From contig NZ_JACHIH010000017.1 of the NCBI RefSeq assembly GCF_014203125.1, positions 1 to 64,000 on the forward strand: a stretch of DNA of 64,000 bases. Reading direction: 5' to 3'. Position 1 is the stretch's first letter. The number at the start of each line of letters is the position of its first letter. Shown piece after piece: positions 54,699 to 63,446 of this stretch. The notes under the pieces are model-generated. The model was given only the letters and a program-made list of their open reading frames with translations, ran no database searches and had not been told where the DNA came from. This DNA comes from Rhodopseudomonas rhenobacensis. GTDB lineage: Bacteria > Pseudomonadota > Alphaproteobacteria > Rhizobiales > Xanthobacteraceae. A program made the position numbers and the translations under genes.

Positions 54699-54908
54699 TC
54701 CTGGTCGGACGCGTCGCCTCACACTCCACCACAACGCAGGTAACGACTGATAGTCGCCGGCACCCTGCTGATCAGTAACAAATTACCTTCGCCCGATGGC
54801 CGGATATACAACTACCAGTTATTCTCCGGGGAAATTAATCTTGTTTTGACCAAGCTCTGCTCAACTTGCGGCGGCAGTGAAGCCTGCAATCGCCGAGGAG
54901 TTGAGCCT

Positions 54909-55697
54909 ATGCAGAACGCGCGGGTCATCGTCATATTGGTCGCGCTGAGCGCCGGCGCCGCCGCGGCCTTTCTCGCCGCCGGCACCGATCGACCGCAACC
55001 GCAAGTGACCGTGCCGGCGGTCGCTCAGCTCAAGACCGTCGACGTGCTGGTGGCGAAGTCCGACATCGCGCTCGGCAGGATCGTCGCCACCACCGACGCG
55101 CAATGGCAGAGCTGGCCGGCCGACGCCGCGAGCGGCAATTTGATCCGGCGCGATCAGCAGCCGGATGCGGTCGACCGGGTGGTCGGCGCGATTGCGCGCT
55201 CGCCCTTCGTCGCCGGCGAACCGATCCGCGAAGCCAAGCTGGTGCGCCCGAACGGCTCCGGCTTCATGGCGGCGGTGCTGCCGGCCGGGATGCGGGCGAT
55301 CTCCACCGAAATCTCGCCGGAGACCGGCGCCGGCGGCTTCATCCTGCCCAACGACCGCGTCGACGTCATCCTCTCCAAGCGCCATCGCGATCAGGAGAAA
55401 GACATCGTGAGTTCGGAAATCATCCTCAGCAACGTCAGGGTGCTGGCGATCGACCAGGCGCCGAAGGAGCGCGACGGCCAGAACGCGGTGATCGGCAAGA
55501 CCGCGACGCTGGAGTTGAAGCCGGAGCAGGCCGAGGCGTTGGCGCGGGCGCGACAGGCCGGAACGCTGTCGCTGGCGCTGCGCAGCCTGGTCGACGTCAA
55601 TCTGGTGGCGCAAGCCGGCGACGAGACCCAGATCACCGTCTACAAGGGCCAGGAGCGCGAGTTCTACAGCTGCACGCCGCTGTGCCAGCGCCGTTAG
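54909..55697 (+). CDS. cpaB: Flp pilus assembly protein CpaB (orphan)
   Basis: The ATG at 54909 follows GAGGAG and gives 262 residues. An N-terminal membrane anchor (VIVILVALSAGAAAAFLAAG) is followed by a SAF-type domain: VDVLVAKSDIALGRIVATTD, QWQSWP, then ARSPFVAGEPIREAKLV. The RcpC/CpaB core follows: AVLPAGMRAISTEISPETGA, GGFILPNDRVDVILSKRHRD and LSNVRVLAIDQAP. CpaB is a periplasmic part of the Tad/Flp pilus machine. No other tad genes lie beside it; the nearest possible relative is the small TadG-like protein at 58577. It may be an extra copy serving a Tad locus elsewhere. Confidence 0.9.
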   Translation: MQNARVIVILVALSAGAAAAFLAAGTDRPQPQVTVPAVAQLKTVDVLVAKSDIALGRIVATTDAQWQSWPADAASGNLIRRDQQPDAVDRVVGAIARSPFVAGEPIREAKLVRPNGSGFMAAVLPAGMRAISTEISPETGAGGFILPNDRVDVILSKRHRDQEKDIVSSEIILSNVRVLAIDQAPKERDGQNAVIGKTATLELKPEQAEALARARQAGTLSLALRSLVDVNLVAQAGDETQITVYKGQEREFYSCTPLCQRR

Positions 55698-55718
55698 GGC
55701 GATGGATGGGACGCGGCG

Positions 55719-55943
55719 CTAGACGCCGTAGGGCTGCAGCTTGGCCAACAGCCGCTGGCCGAGCGCGACCGCGCAGTCCGGCTGATGCACGATGTCCTCG
55801 CCCTTGTGTTCCCACGACACCGAGGCGTGGCACAGCTTGCATTGATTGCGGGCGCCGCCGTCCTCCTCCGACACGGTTTCGATCGCCGTCTTGCTGAGAG
55901 CGAGAGCGATCTTGCGGACGTCTTCGGCGGCGAATGCGGTCAT
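55719..55943 (-). CDS. Small conserved hypothetical protein with Cys/His metal-like motif
   Basis: The ATG at 55943 gives 74 residues (MTAFAAEDVRKIALALSKTA). The middle contains NQCKLCHASVSWEHKG followed by HQPDCAV, a C-x2-CH...H...C arrangement that could bind zinc. There is no signal peptide, so it is probably not a c-type cytochrome even though CKLCH fits the haem motif formally. The amino-acid pattern looks like a true protein. The role is unknown. It is convergent with cpaB. Confidence 0.6.
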   Translation of the reverse strand: MTAFAAEDVRKIALALSKTAIETVSEEDGGARNQCKLCHASVSWEHKGEDIVHQPDCAVALGQRLLAKLQPYGV

Positions 55944-56085
55944 TGCAGGTTCCGGCAGTTTCAATTCGGTGGTGCAGACGGGAAATAGTGGAGCCGAGGC
56001 CGCTTGGTTGCAACAGTTTTCCGAACGGTCTCACGCCAAACGCGCGGCGCTCGCTGAAAACAATCGCCACGTGACGAAGTGGCCC

Positions 56086-58353
56086 TCAACGCACAGCGTC
56101 GCTGGCGTTCAAATCCCGCGACGCCAGCCGCGTCGCCAGATGATCATACAGCCCCTGCAACGCCGGGCCGCATCGCGCGCGGCATTCTGCCAGCGCATTG
56201 ATGGCGCCGTCGCCGTCGCCGCGGTCGATCGCTTCCAATAGCGCGCGATGCGCGCGCGCCAATTGCTGGAACTCGGCGCTTTGCGCCATCGTCTCGTCGC
56301 CGGCGATCGCAAACAATTTGGTCGAGCGCGACTTGCCCTTCAGCCGAATCTCGCCGGCCTCCAGCAGCGCAATGCCGGGCGCCGCGCGGGCCAGTTCCTC
56401 GGACACCAAGAGATCGGTGCCGAAACTCTTGGTGGCGGATTCGATCCGTGCCGCGACGTTGACGACGTCGCCCATCGCCGAATAGTTGAAGCGCTTCTGC
56501 GAGCCCATATTGCCGACGCAGGCCAGCCCGGTATTGAGCCCGACGCCGATCCTGACCTTTGGGTCGGCAAAGCCCCGCGCGGCAAATCCGAACGCGTCGA
56601 CGTCGTTCAGATTGTCGAGCGCCGAACGCATCTTCAGCGCGGCGCGGCAGGCCCGCGCGGCGTGATCCGGCAGATCGACCGGCGCGTTCCAGAACGCCAT
56701 GATGGAATCGCCGATGTATTTGTCGATGGTGCCGAGCTCGTCCTGGATCGCATCCGACAGCGGCGCCAGCAGCGTGTTGATGAAGTCGACGAGCTCGGTC
56801 GCCGTCAATTCCTCGGAGATCGGCGTGAAGCCGCGCACGTCCATGAACATCACGGTGAGTTCGCGCTGTTCGCCGCCGAGCTTCATGGCGTCCGGCGCCT
56901 GCTCCAGCCGCGCCAAAAGCTCAGGCGCGAGATATTGCCCGAACGCCTGCCGCACGAAGGTCTTCTCGCGGTCGGCGGTGACGTGCAGCACGCGCTCCAC
57001 CGCAATGTAGGTGGCGAGTGCCGCCAGCGACGGATACACCGGGTCGATCAGCAGTCGGAGATGCGAAAACGCCAGCCATGAGGCTGCCACCGCGCTGCCC
57101 AGCACGATGCCGCCGGCGATCAGCGAGAACCGCGCGCCGAACGCCAGCACCAGCGCGGTGACCAACAGCCCGAGCAGCAGCGTCAGCAATATTTCGAAGC
57201 CGTCGGCCCAGTCCGGCCGCGCCAGAAAATCCTGCGCGATGATCTGCTCGATCAGCTGCGCGTGGATCGCCACGCCCGGCACGGTTTCGCCGAGCGGCGT
57301 GGTGCGGGCGTCGACCAGACCCGACGCCGAGGTGCCGACCAGCACGATGGCGCCGTCGAGCCGTCCGCGAACCTCGGCTTCCTTCGCGGGATCGAGCACG
57401 TCCTTGACCGAAAGGTAGCGCGCGGCGCGATCGTGGTCGAAATAGATCCAGGCCTCGCCGTCATAGGTCAGCGGGATCTTGAACGCGCCGACCCGCATGT
57501 CGAGCAGCGCCGCCTCCCCGGTGTCGGCGTCGCCGCTGGCGCCGGTGCCGCGCACCACCAGCCCCTTCTGGCCCTGCGCCACCCGCAGCGCCTCGACCGC
57601 CAGCGTCGGATAGATCCGGCTGCCGTCGGACAACAGCATCGGCACCCGGCGGATCACCCCGGAGCGGTCGCGCGCGCTGAGATTGATCGCGCCCGAGCCC
57701 GCCGCTGCGGCGTCGAGCGCCGGCAGGTTCGGCACCGTGCCGCGAAACGCCGGCAGCACCCGCGTCGGCGTGACGCCGACGAACGCCAGCCCCGCCTTGA
57801 CCGAAGGCCGGTTGTCATTGGCCTGGCGCGTCGCGGCAAAGCCGAGCACGCTCGGCGTCTTGCCGATCGCCTCGGCGAACATCTGGTCGTGATCCGGCAG
57901 GCTCTTCAACAACGCCACCGCCTGCTCGCGATCCGGCGCGTCCTGCGCGATCAGGTCGGCGGCGAGCCGCGCCGGCGTGGTGCGGTCGGGCTCGGCGAAG
58001 ATCACGTCGAAGGCGACCACGCCGGCGCCGAGCTCGCCGAGCCTGCGGGTCAGCGCGGCGAGCCGGCTGCGCGGCCACGGCCATTGCCCGAACGCCGCGA
58101 TCGAGGCCTCGTCGATGTCGACGATGCGCACCGGCAATTCCGCGTAAGCCCGCGGCTGCAGCCGCTGATAGGTGTCGAAGGTGCGCTCCTTCAACTCGCT
58201 GACCAGCCGCGGGTCGTAAGCGCGCAGCAGCGTCAGCGCGACGAGCGTCAATAGCGCCGCCGCGGTGGCGCGGCCGTTGCGGCTGCGGGCGAAGCGGCGC
58301 AGCCGCGCTCCTACCAGCGCCAGCCGCCGCAGTCGCATCGGCTGCGCGCGCAT
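56086..58353 (-). CDS. CHASE2-domain adenylate/guanylate cyclase
   Basis: The start is taken at ATG 58353; a TTG at 58428 and an ATG at 58338 are alternatives. The product has about 755 residues. A membrane segment near the N-terminus (ATAAALLTLVALTLLRA) precedes a CHASE2 extracytoplasmic sensor (about 40-370: PVRIVDIDEASIAAFGQWPW, GVVAFDVIFAEPDR, VLVGTSASGLVDARTTPLGE). Three further membrane helices lie at about 385-460. The class III cyclase domain has LTVMFMDVRGFTPISEELTA, the metal Asp in IDKYIGDSIMAFWNAP and VRIGVGLNTGLACVGNMGSQ. It makes cAMP (or cGMP) in response to an unknown outside signal. FecR-type genes often sit beside such cyclases, as here. Confidence 0.9.
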   Translation of the reverse strand: MRAQPMRLRRLALVGARLRRFARSRNGRATAAALLTLVALTLLRAYDPRLVSELKERTFDTYQRLQPRAYAELPVRIVDIDEASIAAFGQWPWPRSRLAALTRRLGELGAGVVAFDVIFAEPDRTTPARLAADLIAQDAPDREQAVALLKSLPDHDQMFAEAIGKTPSVLGFAATRQANDNRPSVKAGLAFVGVTPTRVLPAFRGTVPNLPALDAAAAGSGAINLSARDRSGVIRRVPMLLSDGSRIYPTLAVEALRVAQGQKGLVVRGTGASGDADTGEAALLDMRVGAFKIPLTYDGEAWIYFDHDRAARYLSVKDVLDPAKEAEVRGRLDGAIVLVGTSASGLVDARTTPLGETVPGVAIHAQLIEQIIAQDFLARPDWADGFEILLTLLLGLLVTALVLAFGARFSLIAGGIVLGSAVAASWLAFSHLRLLIDPVYPSLAALATYIAVERVLHVTADREKTFVRQAFGQYLAPELLARLEQAPDAMKLGGEQRELTVMFMDVRGFTPISEELTATELVDFINTLLAPLSDAIQDELGTIDKYIGDSIMAFWNAPVDLPDHAARACRAALKMRSALDNLNDVDAFGFAARGFADPKVRIGVGLNTGLACVGNMGSQKRFNYSAMGDVVNVAARIESATKSFGTDLLVSEELARAAPGIALLEAGEIRLKGKSRSTKLFAIAGDETMAQSAEFQQLARAHRALLEAIDRGDGDGAINALAECRARCGPALQGLYDHLATRLASRDLNASDAVR

Positions 58354-58576
58354 CACGCGACCGCCATCCGACAGGCGCTCCGCCGACGGAACCGACGCGC
58401 CAGGCTCGCCGTTAGCACAGCGGAGCAAATCAGCGGACGCGTGGTCGACGTGAGCAAGGCGACAATCCGATATGCGGCGGCCCGAGCCGCGCGGAGCGTC
58501 ATGTTAGGAAACTGAACGGCGTCCCGCCATGGTTTTGACAGCGCCGAAGACGGCAACGACGCAAAGGACGCGCAGG

Positions 58577-59014
58577 ATGGCTTCGACGAGACCCAGCTCG
58601 CGGAAGAGCGCCAAGGCGCTGGCCGGCCTCGCCGCCGCAGGCGTGCTGCTCGCCGGGGTCGGCGTCGCGATCGCCAGCCGCGGCGCCGGCGCGCCGCAAG
58701 CCCGGCTGCAGGAATTGGCCAATAACGCCGCGCTCGCCGGCGTTACCGCCTTGGCCGACAGCATCGGCAAGCCCGGCGAGCAGCGCATCGCGGCCTCGGT
58801 CGCGGCCGCCAAGACCTCGCTCGCCGACCAACCGGCGACGCTGCACCGCGTCGCCGCTTCGGCCGAACAGCTCACGATGTCGGTGGTGCTGATCGATCCG
58901 GGCAAGCGCAGCGAAGTCAAAGCCACCGCGCGCTATGTGGCGCCGAGCCAGGGCCGCAGCGCGCAGCAGGCCGCCGGGTTGCCGGCCGCCGCGGCCTCGC
59001 CGCGCGGCCTGTAG
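58577..59014 (+). CDS. Small membrane-anchored TadG/TadE-like protein
   Basis: The ATG at 58577 with AAAGGA upstream gives 145 residues. One hydrophobic segment (LAGLAAAGVLLAGVGVAIA) is followed by LQELANNAALAGVTALADSI, reminiscent of the AADAAALAGA repeat after the membrane helix in TadE/TadG pseudopilins. The rest is Ala-rich without a known domain. The family call rests on this short similarity only. It lies between the leftward cyclase and the leftward FecR gene and is convergent with the latter. Confidence 0.55.
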   Translation: MASTRPSSRKSAKALAGLAAAGVLLAGVGVAIASRGAGAPQARLQELANNAALAGVTALADSIGKPGEQRIAASVAAAKTSLADQPATLHRVAASAEQLTMSVVLIDPGKRSEVKATARYVAPSQGRSAQQAAGLPAAAASPRGL

Positions 59015-59016
59015 CG

Positions 59017-60690
59017 CTAGCGGGTGCGTGCCGCGAACACCCCGCTGCCGAGATAGTTGGTGCCGCCGATCACCACGGTGCCGCCCATCTCGCCCACCGG
59101 GTTTTTCGGGCCACGGAAGAAACTCCCGAGCAGGCCCATGCTGCGGTCGCCGACGTCGCCGCGCAGCGCGCCGACGAAGTTGCGCGGATCGCTCTGCAGC
59201 GCGATCACCCCGGTGTAGTTGGTGCGGTCGAGATTGCTGACGCTGACGCTGCCGGTGCGGTTGCCGAAGTCGACGGTGTTGGAGAAATTGCCGGCGACCA
59301 GACGCTGATCTCCGACTACTTGGCGGAACAACGTCACGTCCTGAACATTGGCGATGACGTGACCGGTATAGGTTGCCCGACCGGTGGTCGGCACGTCGTT
59401 AATGCCCGGCGAGCGACCGGCCACCCAGGATCCGGTCAACCGTTCCGGACTCCCGACGTAGTTATCCGGCGTATGCACCTCCCAGATCCCCCACTTCGTA
59501 TACTCGCATTCGCAGATCGTAAGATTCGGAGTGCCGACACTGGTCGCAAACGCGCGTGCTTGGCTGGTGCTCACCGTCGTTACGGTGCCAACGTAAGGTA
59601 CCCCATTGGAGGTCTTCCCCCGCGGCGACGTGGCTGTGAAATTGTTATAGTCTTGATAGACGCTATCGGCCGGCATCGCAGGATCGATTGAGCCGAACTG
59701 AAGATGACCTTCCTCAAAGAACAGAAAGTCGGCTTGCATCCGCCCAGCGGTTCCATCGAGCTTAACAGTCGCAATCCCATTGCCAACAAACGGCATGGTC
59801 CCGTAGTCGAACTCGACCCGATCGATACCGCCGATCCATCCGGTCAGCGTAATGCTTGGCCGCATGTCCTTCGCCACGTTTTGCACCACCCCGCTCTGCG
59901 TCGAGGTCTGGATGGTCTGCGCCAGGCTGGTGGTGGTAGTCGATCCGGCGAGCAGCGGCGCGACATGGGTCACCACCGGCGTCGGCGTCAGCGATCCGGC
60001 GACCGCGCCGCCATTGCGGCCGGTGGCGCGGCTTTCCGCGCGCGCCACATTGGCCGGCGACGCGGTGCCCTTCGGTGCGCCGCCGGATTGGCCGCCGGCG
60101 CTCTGGAAGCTCTGGATCATCCGCGCGACGAAGCCCTCCGGCGGCGGCCCGGGCGGGCTCGGCGGCGCGCCGCCGCCCGACAAGGCGGTGAACTCGCCGG
60201 CGCCGAGCGTGACGCTGCCGCCGCGCGACGTCACCGTCGAGGAGCCGTAGCCGGCATAGACGTTGGCGGTCGAGATCAGCGCCACGCCGCCGCGGATGCC
60301 GATCACCGCGTCGGCGGTCTTGATCTCGGCGTCGCCGGAATGGCTGATCTGGCCGCCGACGAAGCGCAGCGCGCCCTTGCCGAGCGTGGCGGCGAGTTTG
60401 CCGGTGCCGGCGTTCGGATTGTAGACGTATTCGTCGATGGTGAGATCGCTGTTCGGCCCGATGGTCATCGAGGTCTTGTCGATGAACAACAGCTGCACCG
60501 AGCCTTCCGCCGCGGTCTTGATGCGCTCCTTGTGCGAGATCGACGCGCCGATGGTGATGGTGCGCAAATTGGCGGTGGCGGCGGGATTGACCGCCGAGGC
60601 CTTGCCGACCTCCTGCGCGGTGGCGGCGCCGCCGATCAGCGCCAGCAGTGCGGCGGCACCCGCGATCCGACCCGTTGTGCTCATCATCAT
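59017..60690 (-). CDS. FecR-domain exported protein with TbpB-like C-terminal barrel
   Basis: The three ATGs at 60690, 60687 and 60684 follow GAGGGG; the first gives 557 residues. A cleavable signal (IAGAAALLALIGGAATAQ) leads to a FecR domain at about 50-150 (SVQLLFIDKTSMTIGPNSDL, GALRFVGGQISHSGDAEIKT, GIRGG). A Pro/Ser/Gly linker follows. The last 250 residues are rich in beta strands and end RSMGLLGSFFRGPKNPVGEM then GGTVVIGG. This GxFFGP-like, E-x-GG pattern is typical of the transferrin-binding-protein-B-like eight-stranded barrel. The gene downstream of which it starts (60701) encodes a TPR/barrel outer-membrane protein, a possible exporter for it. Confidence 0.8.
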   Translation of the reverse strand: MMMSTTGRIAGAAALLALIGGAATAQEVGKASAVNPAATANLRTITIGASISHKERIKTAAEGSVQLLFIDKTSMTIGPNSDLTIDEYVYNPNAGTGKLAATLGKGALRFVGGQISHSGDAEIKTADAVIGIRGGVALISTANVYAGYGSSTVTSRGGSVTLGAGEFTALSGGGAPPSPPGPPPEGFVARMIQSFQSAGGQSGGAPKGTASPANVARAESRATGRNGGAVAGSLTPTPVVTHVAPLLAGSTTTTSLAQTIQTSTQSGVVQNVAKDMRPSITLTGWIGGIDRVEFDYGTMPFVGNGIATVKLDGTAGRMQADFLFFEEGHLQFGSIDPAMPADSVYQDYNNFTATSPRGKTSNGVPYVGTVTTVSTSQARAFATSVGTPNLTICECEYTKWGIWEVHTPDNYVGSPERLTGSWVAGRSPGINDVPTTGRATYTGHVIANVQDVTLFRQVVGDQRLVAGNFSNTVDFGNRTGSVSVSNLDRTNYTGVIALQSDPRNFVGALRGDVGDRSMGLLGSFFRGPKNPVGEMGGTVVIGGTNYLGSGVFAARTR

Positions 60691-60700
60691 CGCCCGCCCC

Positions 60701-62041
60701 TCAAAACCGCACCGTCGGTCCGACCGAGACCGACAGATTGTCCGTGGTGTAGTTCGGCAGTGTGGAATTGATCTTGAAATACTGCAGCTGGGTGCGCAGC
60801 CCGATGTTGTCGACCAGCTGCGCGTCGATGATGCCGCCGTAGCGCCATTCGCGATCGCGCCGCGCCACGTCGGGATCGACGATGAAATACGGCGCGTCGT
60901 AGCGCGCGAAGCTGTAGCCCACGGTCGGCGCGATGACGAATTGCCGCGGCGCGCCGAACAGCGCGGTGGAGAATTCATACGGGAACGCGAGGTCGATCGA
61001 GTAGCGCTTGTAGCTGTTGTAATCGGTGATGGCGTTGTTGCAGTCGTAGCCGAGCCGCGTAGTCCAGTGCAGCGGACCGAAGCGCAGATCGGTGAGCACC
61101 GCGGCGGTGAGCAGCTCGCCGGACTGCTCGCTGGCGGTCGGATAGTTCACCGAGTCGGAAAAGCGGCGGTGCCGGGTTTCCACCAGCGCCTCGGCGAGCC
61201 CGATGTCGCCGATCGCGGTGCGCGCCGACAGGCCGCCGCCGACCGCGTTGAAGTAGCTGGCGTCGCCGAGCCAGACCTGATCGCCGATGCCGTAATATTT
61301 CAACGAGGCGTTCTGGCCGATCGCCACGCGCTGGCCGGCCAGCACTTCGACCAGGCCGAGATTGTATTGGCTGAGCTTGTTCTGCCGCGCATTGATGCCG
61401 AGGAAGGTCAGCTCGAAGGCGTCGCCGCGGGTGTTCAGCTTGTAGGCGTAGTTGGCGGCGACGGTCTGGAACGTGCTCCAGTCCGGCTGCTTGCCGTATT
61501 TGCCGTCGAGCGTGGCGTCGTTGCCCAGCGCGCGGACCAACAGCCCGTTCGGCCCGACATTGGCGTTGCTCTGATAGCGAATGCCGGCGTTGAGGAACAC
61601 GCTGTAGTCATGGCGCGACAGCCGGCGGTCGATTTCCGCGAGATAAGCCATCACCTGGGAGCGCACCTCGGCCGGCACGTTGGCGCCCTTCACGGCGTCC
61701 TGCAGATAGCCGCGAGCGATTTCGAACGAGCCGAGCTTGAAATACAGCACGCCGAGCTCGAGCTTGACCCGCGGCAGATCCGGATTGAAGAACAACATGC
61801 GCTCCAGCGCGCCGATCGCGGCTTCGTAGTCGCCGCGCGCCACCGCCTCGTGGGCGAACCTGAAACTGACGTCCAGGTTGGACGGGCTCTGATACATCTG
61901 CTGAAACAGCGCGTCGTAATCGCCCTGCACCACCGAGGCCGGCGTCGGCGCCGCGGTGGGCTCCGCGCGGGCGGGCGCGCTGAGCGCCACGCAGCCGGCC
62001 GCCAAATAGAGTAATGCCTTGGTGTTGAAAAGAAACTTCAC
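60701..62041 (-). CDS. TPR + outer-membrane beta-barrel protein, Slam-like
   Basis: The start is placed at GTG 62041; a TTG at 62059 would add six residues. A signal peptide (ALLYLAAGCVALSAPARA) precedes TPR repeats at about 40-150 (FAHEAVARGDYEAAIGALER, KLELGVLYFKLGSFEIARGY). The remaining 300 residues alternate as outer-membrane beta strands and end in Phe (SVSVGPTVRF), the barrel-assembly signature. TPR plus a C-terminal 14-strand barrel is the design of Slam proteins (type XI secretion), which export TbpB-like cargo. The next gene, 10 bases on, encodes a protein with a TbpB-like end, so I infer a Slam-cargo pair. An unrelated porin-like function remains possible. Confidence 0.75.
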   Translation of the reverse strand: MKFLFNTKALLYLAAGCVALSAPARAEPTAAPTPASVVQGDYDALFQQMYQSPSNLDVSFRFAHEAVARGDYEAAIGALERMLFFNPDLPRVKLELGVLYFKLGSFEIARGYLQDAVKGANVPAEVRSQVMAYLAEIDRRLSRHDYSVFLNAGIRYQSNANVGPNGLLVRALGNDATLDGKYGKQPDWSTFQTVAANYAYKLNTRGDAFELTFLGINARQNKLSQYNLGLVEVLAGQRVAIGQNASLKYYGIGDQVWLGDASYFNAVGGGLSARTAIGDIGLAEALVETRHRRFSDSVNYPTASEQSGELLTAAVLTDLRFGPLHWTTRLGYDCNNAITDYNSYKRYSIDLAFPYEFSTALFGAPRQFVIAPTVGYSFARYDAPYFIVDPDVARRDREWRYGGIIDAQLVDNIGLRTQLQYFKINSTLPNYTTDNLSVSVGPTVRF

Positions 62042-62444
62042 GTCAACGCCCCGGATCAAATGATTTTTCGGCGGCAGTTAGCCCGCCTTGCCGTTTCAAT
62101 CCGTCAATCTAGGGGGCAACCGGCGTAAAATGGTATTCGTTTTTGCGCCCCGGCCGGTCATCGGGCCGCAGTCGTGACTTTTCTGCCACGGCGGCATGGT
62201 GCCACTTCACGACCCCGCCGCCGCGTTGCAGCGAGCAGCGAGCTATGTGGCTGCTCGTGTGGATCGCAGCATCGATCCAAAATCAACCGTCATTCCGGAT
62301 TGCGAGTTCGAAGAACGAGCAAGTCCGGAATCCATATGCCCTGCAGGGGTTATGTATTCCGGGCTCGCTCGCAGCTGTCGCTGCTCGCGCCCCGGAATGA
62401 CGACCGAGGACTATTCAAGCGCACCAATGCAATCTGCGACGTTG
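62042..62444. other. Intergenic region with palindromic repeat
   Basis: No gene is supported in these 400 bases. The left part should carry the promoter of the leftward Slam-like operon. The right part is taken up by a dispersed-type inverted repeat listed separately, which may also end transcription of the leftward LTXXQ gene. Confidence 0.5.
62288..62402. repeat. Inverted repeat with CGTCATTCCGG ends (REP/BIME-like)
   Basis: The element starts with CGTCATTCCGG at 62288-62298 and ends with its complement CCGGAATGACG at 62392-62402. Internal inverted pieces (CCGGAATCCATA against TATGTATTCCGG) add further symmetry. Such CATTCCGG-ended palindromes are dispersed in intergenic regions of Rhizobiales genomes. 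Only one copy is present in this window. Confidence 0.7.
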
Positions 62445-63224
62445 CTAATCCAGTCCGCGCTCGCGCGAGAGCCGCACCATCTCCTCGATGAAAACCGGCT
62501 TCTGCTTGGCGTCGAGGCTCATGAACAACGGGTCGGCGGCGTCGGCGACGTTGCGCTGATCCTGCGCGCGGTCATAGAGAAACTGCGCCTCGTTGCGCAT
62601 CTGTTCGACGATGTCGTCGGGCGGATCGCGCTTGGCGCGCTCGGCGCGCAGCCGCAGCCGGTCGGCGCCGTTGTTGCCGAGCGAATGCATCGCGGCGTTG
62701 AACGCGGTCCAATGTTTCTCCTGCTCCGGCGTCAGGTTCAGCTCGGCCTTGATCCGGGCGATGTTGGCATCCGAATTGGCGACGATCTGCTCGGCGGTGA
62801 GTTCGACCGGCACTGGTGCTGCGACGGTCGGCGCGCGCGGCTTCTTGGCCGCCTCCTTGGCGGCCTTCGTGCCTCGGGCCGGCTTGGCGGCGGATTTCGC
62901 CGGCGCATTGGACTGCGACTGGCCGTCCGGCGCCGGTGTGGGGCCCTGCTGCGCCGGCTGCTGCCGCGGCGCGTTGCCGGGCACGCCGAGCACGCTGCCG
63001 ACCACGCCGACCACGCCGCCGATCGCCCCGCCCAGCACGCCGCCGACCGGCCCGGCCGCCTTGTTGCCTTCGCGCGAGCCCTGCTGCACGCCCTGCACCA
63101 GGCCCTGAGCGCCGGCGGGAAGCGGCATCGCCAGCAGCGCCGCGGCGAGCAGCGCCAATGGCGCCGCGCGACGTGGAATGATCAGGCGCCGGTCGCCTCG
63201 CCGCGTGATGATGGGGCTGTGCAT
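62445..63224 (-). CDS. LTXXQ/Spy-like periplasmic protein
   Basis: The ATG at 63224 with GGGAG eight bases upstream gives 259 residues. A signal peptide (PLALLAAALLAMPLPAGAQG) is followed by a Gly/Val-rich stretch (GGVLGGAIGGVVGVVGSVLG) that could insert in a membrane. A Pro/Ala/Lys-rich linker leads to a helical domain with the LTXXQ-type motif ELNLTPEQEKHWTAFNAAMH and a second half SLDAKQKPVFIEEMVRL. This domain relates to Spy/CpxP periplasmic chaperones. The role here is not known; related proteins respond to envelope stress. Confidence 0.8.
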   Translation of the reverse strand: MHSPIITRRGDRRLIIPRRAAPLALLAAALLAMPLPAGAQGLVQGVQQGSREGNKAAGPVGGVLGGAIGGVVGVVGSVLGVPGNAPRQQPAQQGPTPAPDGQSQSNAPAKSAAKPARGTKAAKEAAKKPRAPTVAAPVPVELTAEQIVANSDANIARIKAELNLTPEQEKHWTAFNAAMHSLGNNGADRLRLRAERAKRDPPDDIVEQMRNEAQFLYDRAQDQRNVADAADPLFMSLDAKQKPVFIEEMVRLSRERGLD

Positions 63225-63446
63225 CAAGACTTCTCCCGGAGCTTCCGCGTGGTTTCCGCCCGTCTGCCGTACGCAGCTGGCAGCAGGCCCGCCGATTCGG
63301 TTCGAAGTCTGGCAGAGCGATGCGGCGGGGTGAAGGCCCGGCTCGCCCGGCGCCGCCGCGGCGGCCGAATTGCGCAGGCGTGCCGCGCTGCATTCGGTGT
63401 AAGACGGCGCAACCTCAACGACAAAACGACGCCGGGAAGCGCAGGG

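Noticed and set aside
55719-55943. Small c-type cytochrome based on CKLCH
   Set aside because: There is no signal peptide, and the extra His and Cys spacing fits a metal-binding site better.
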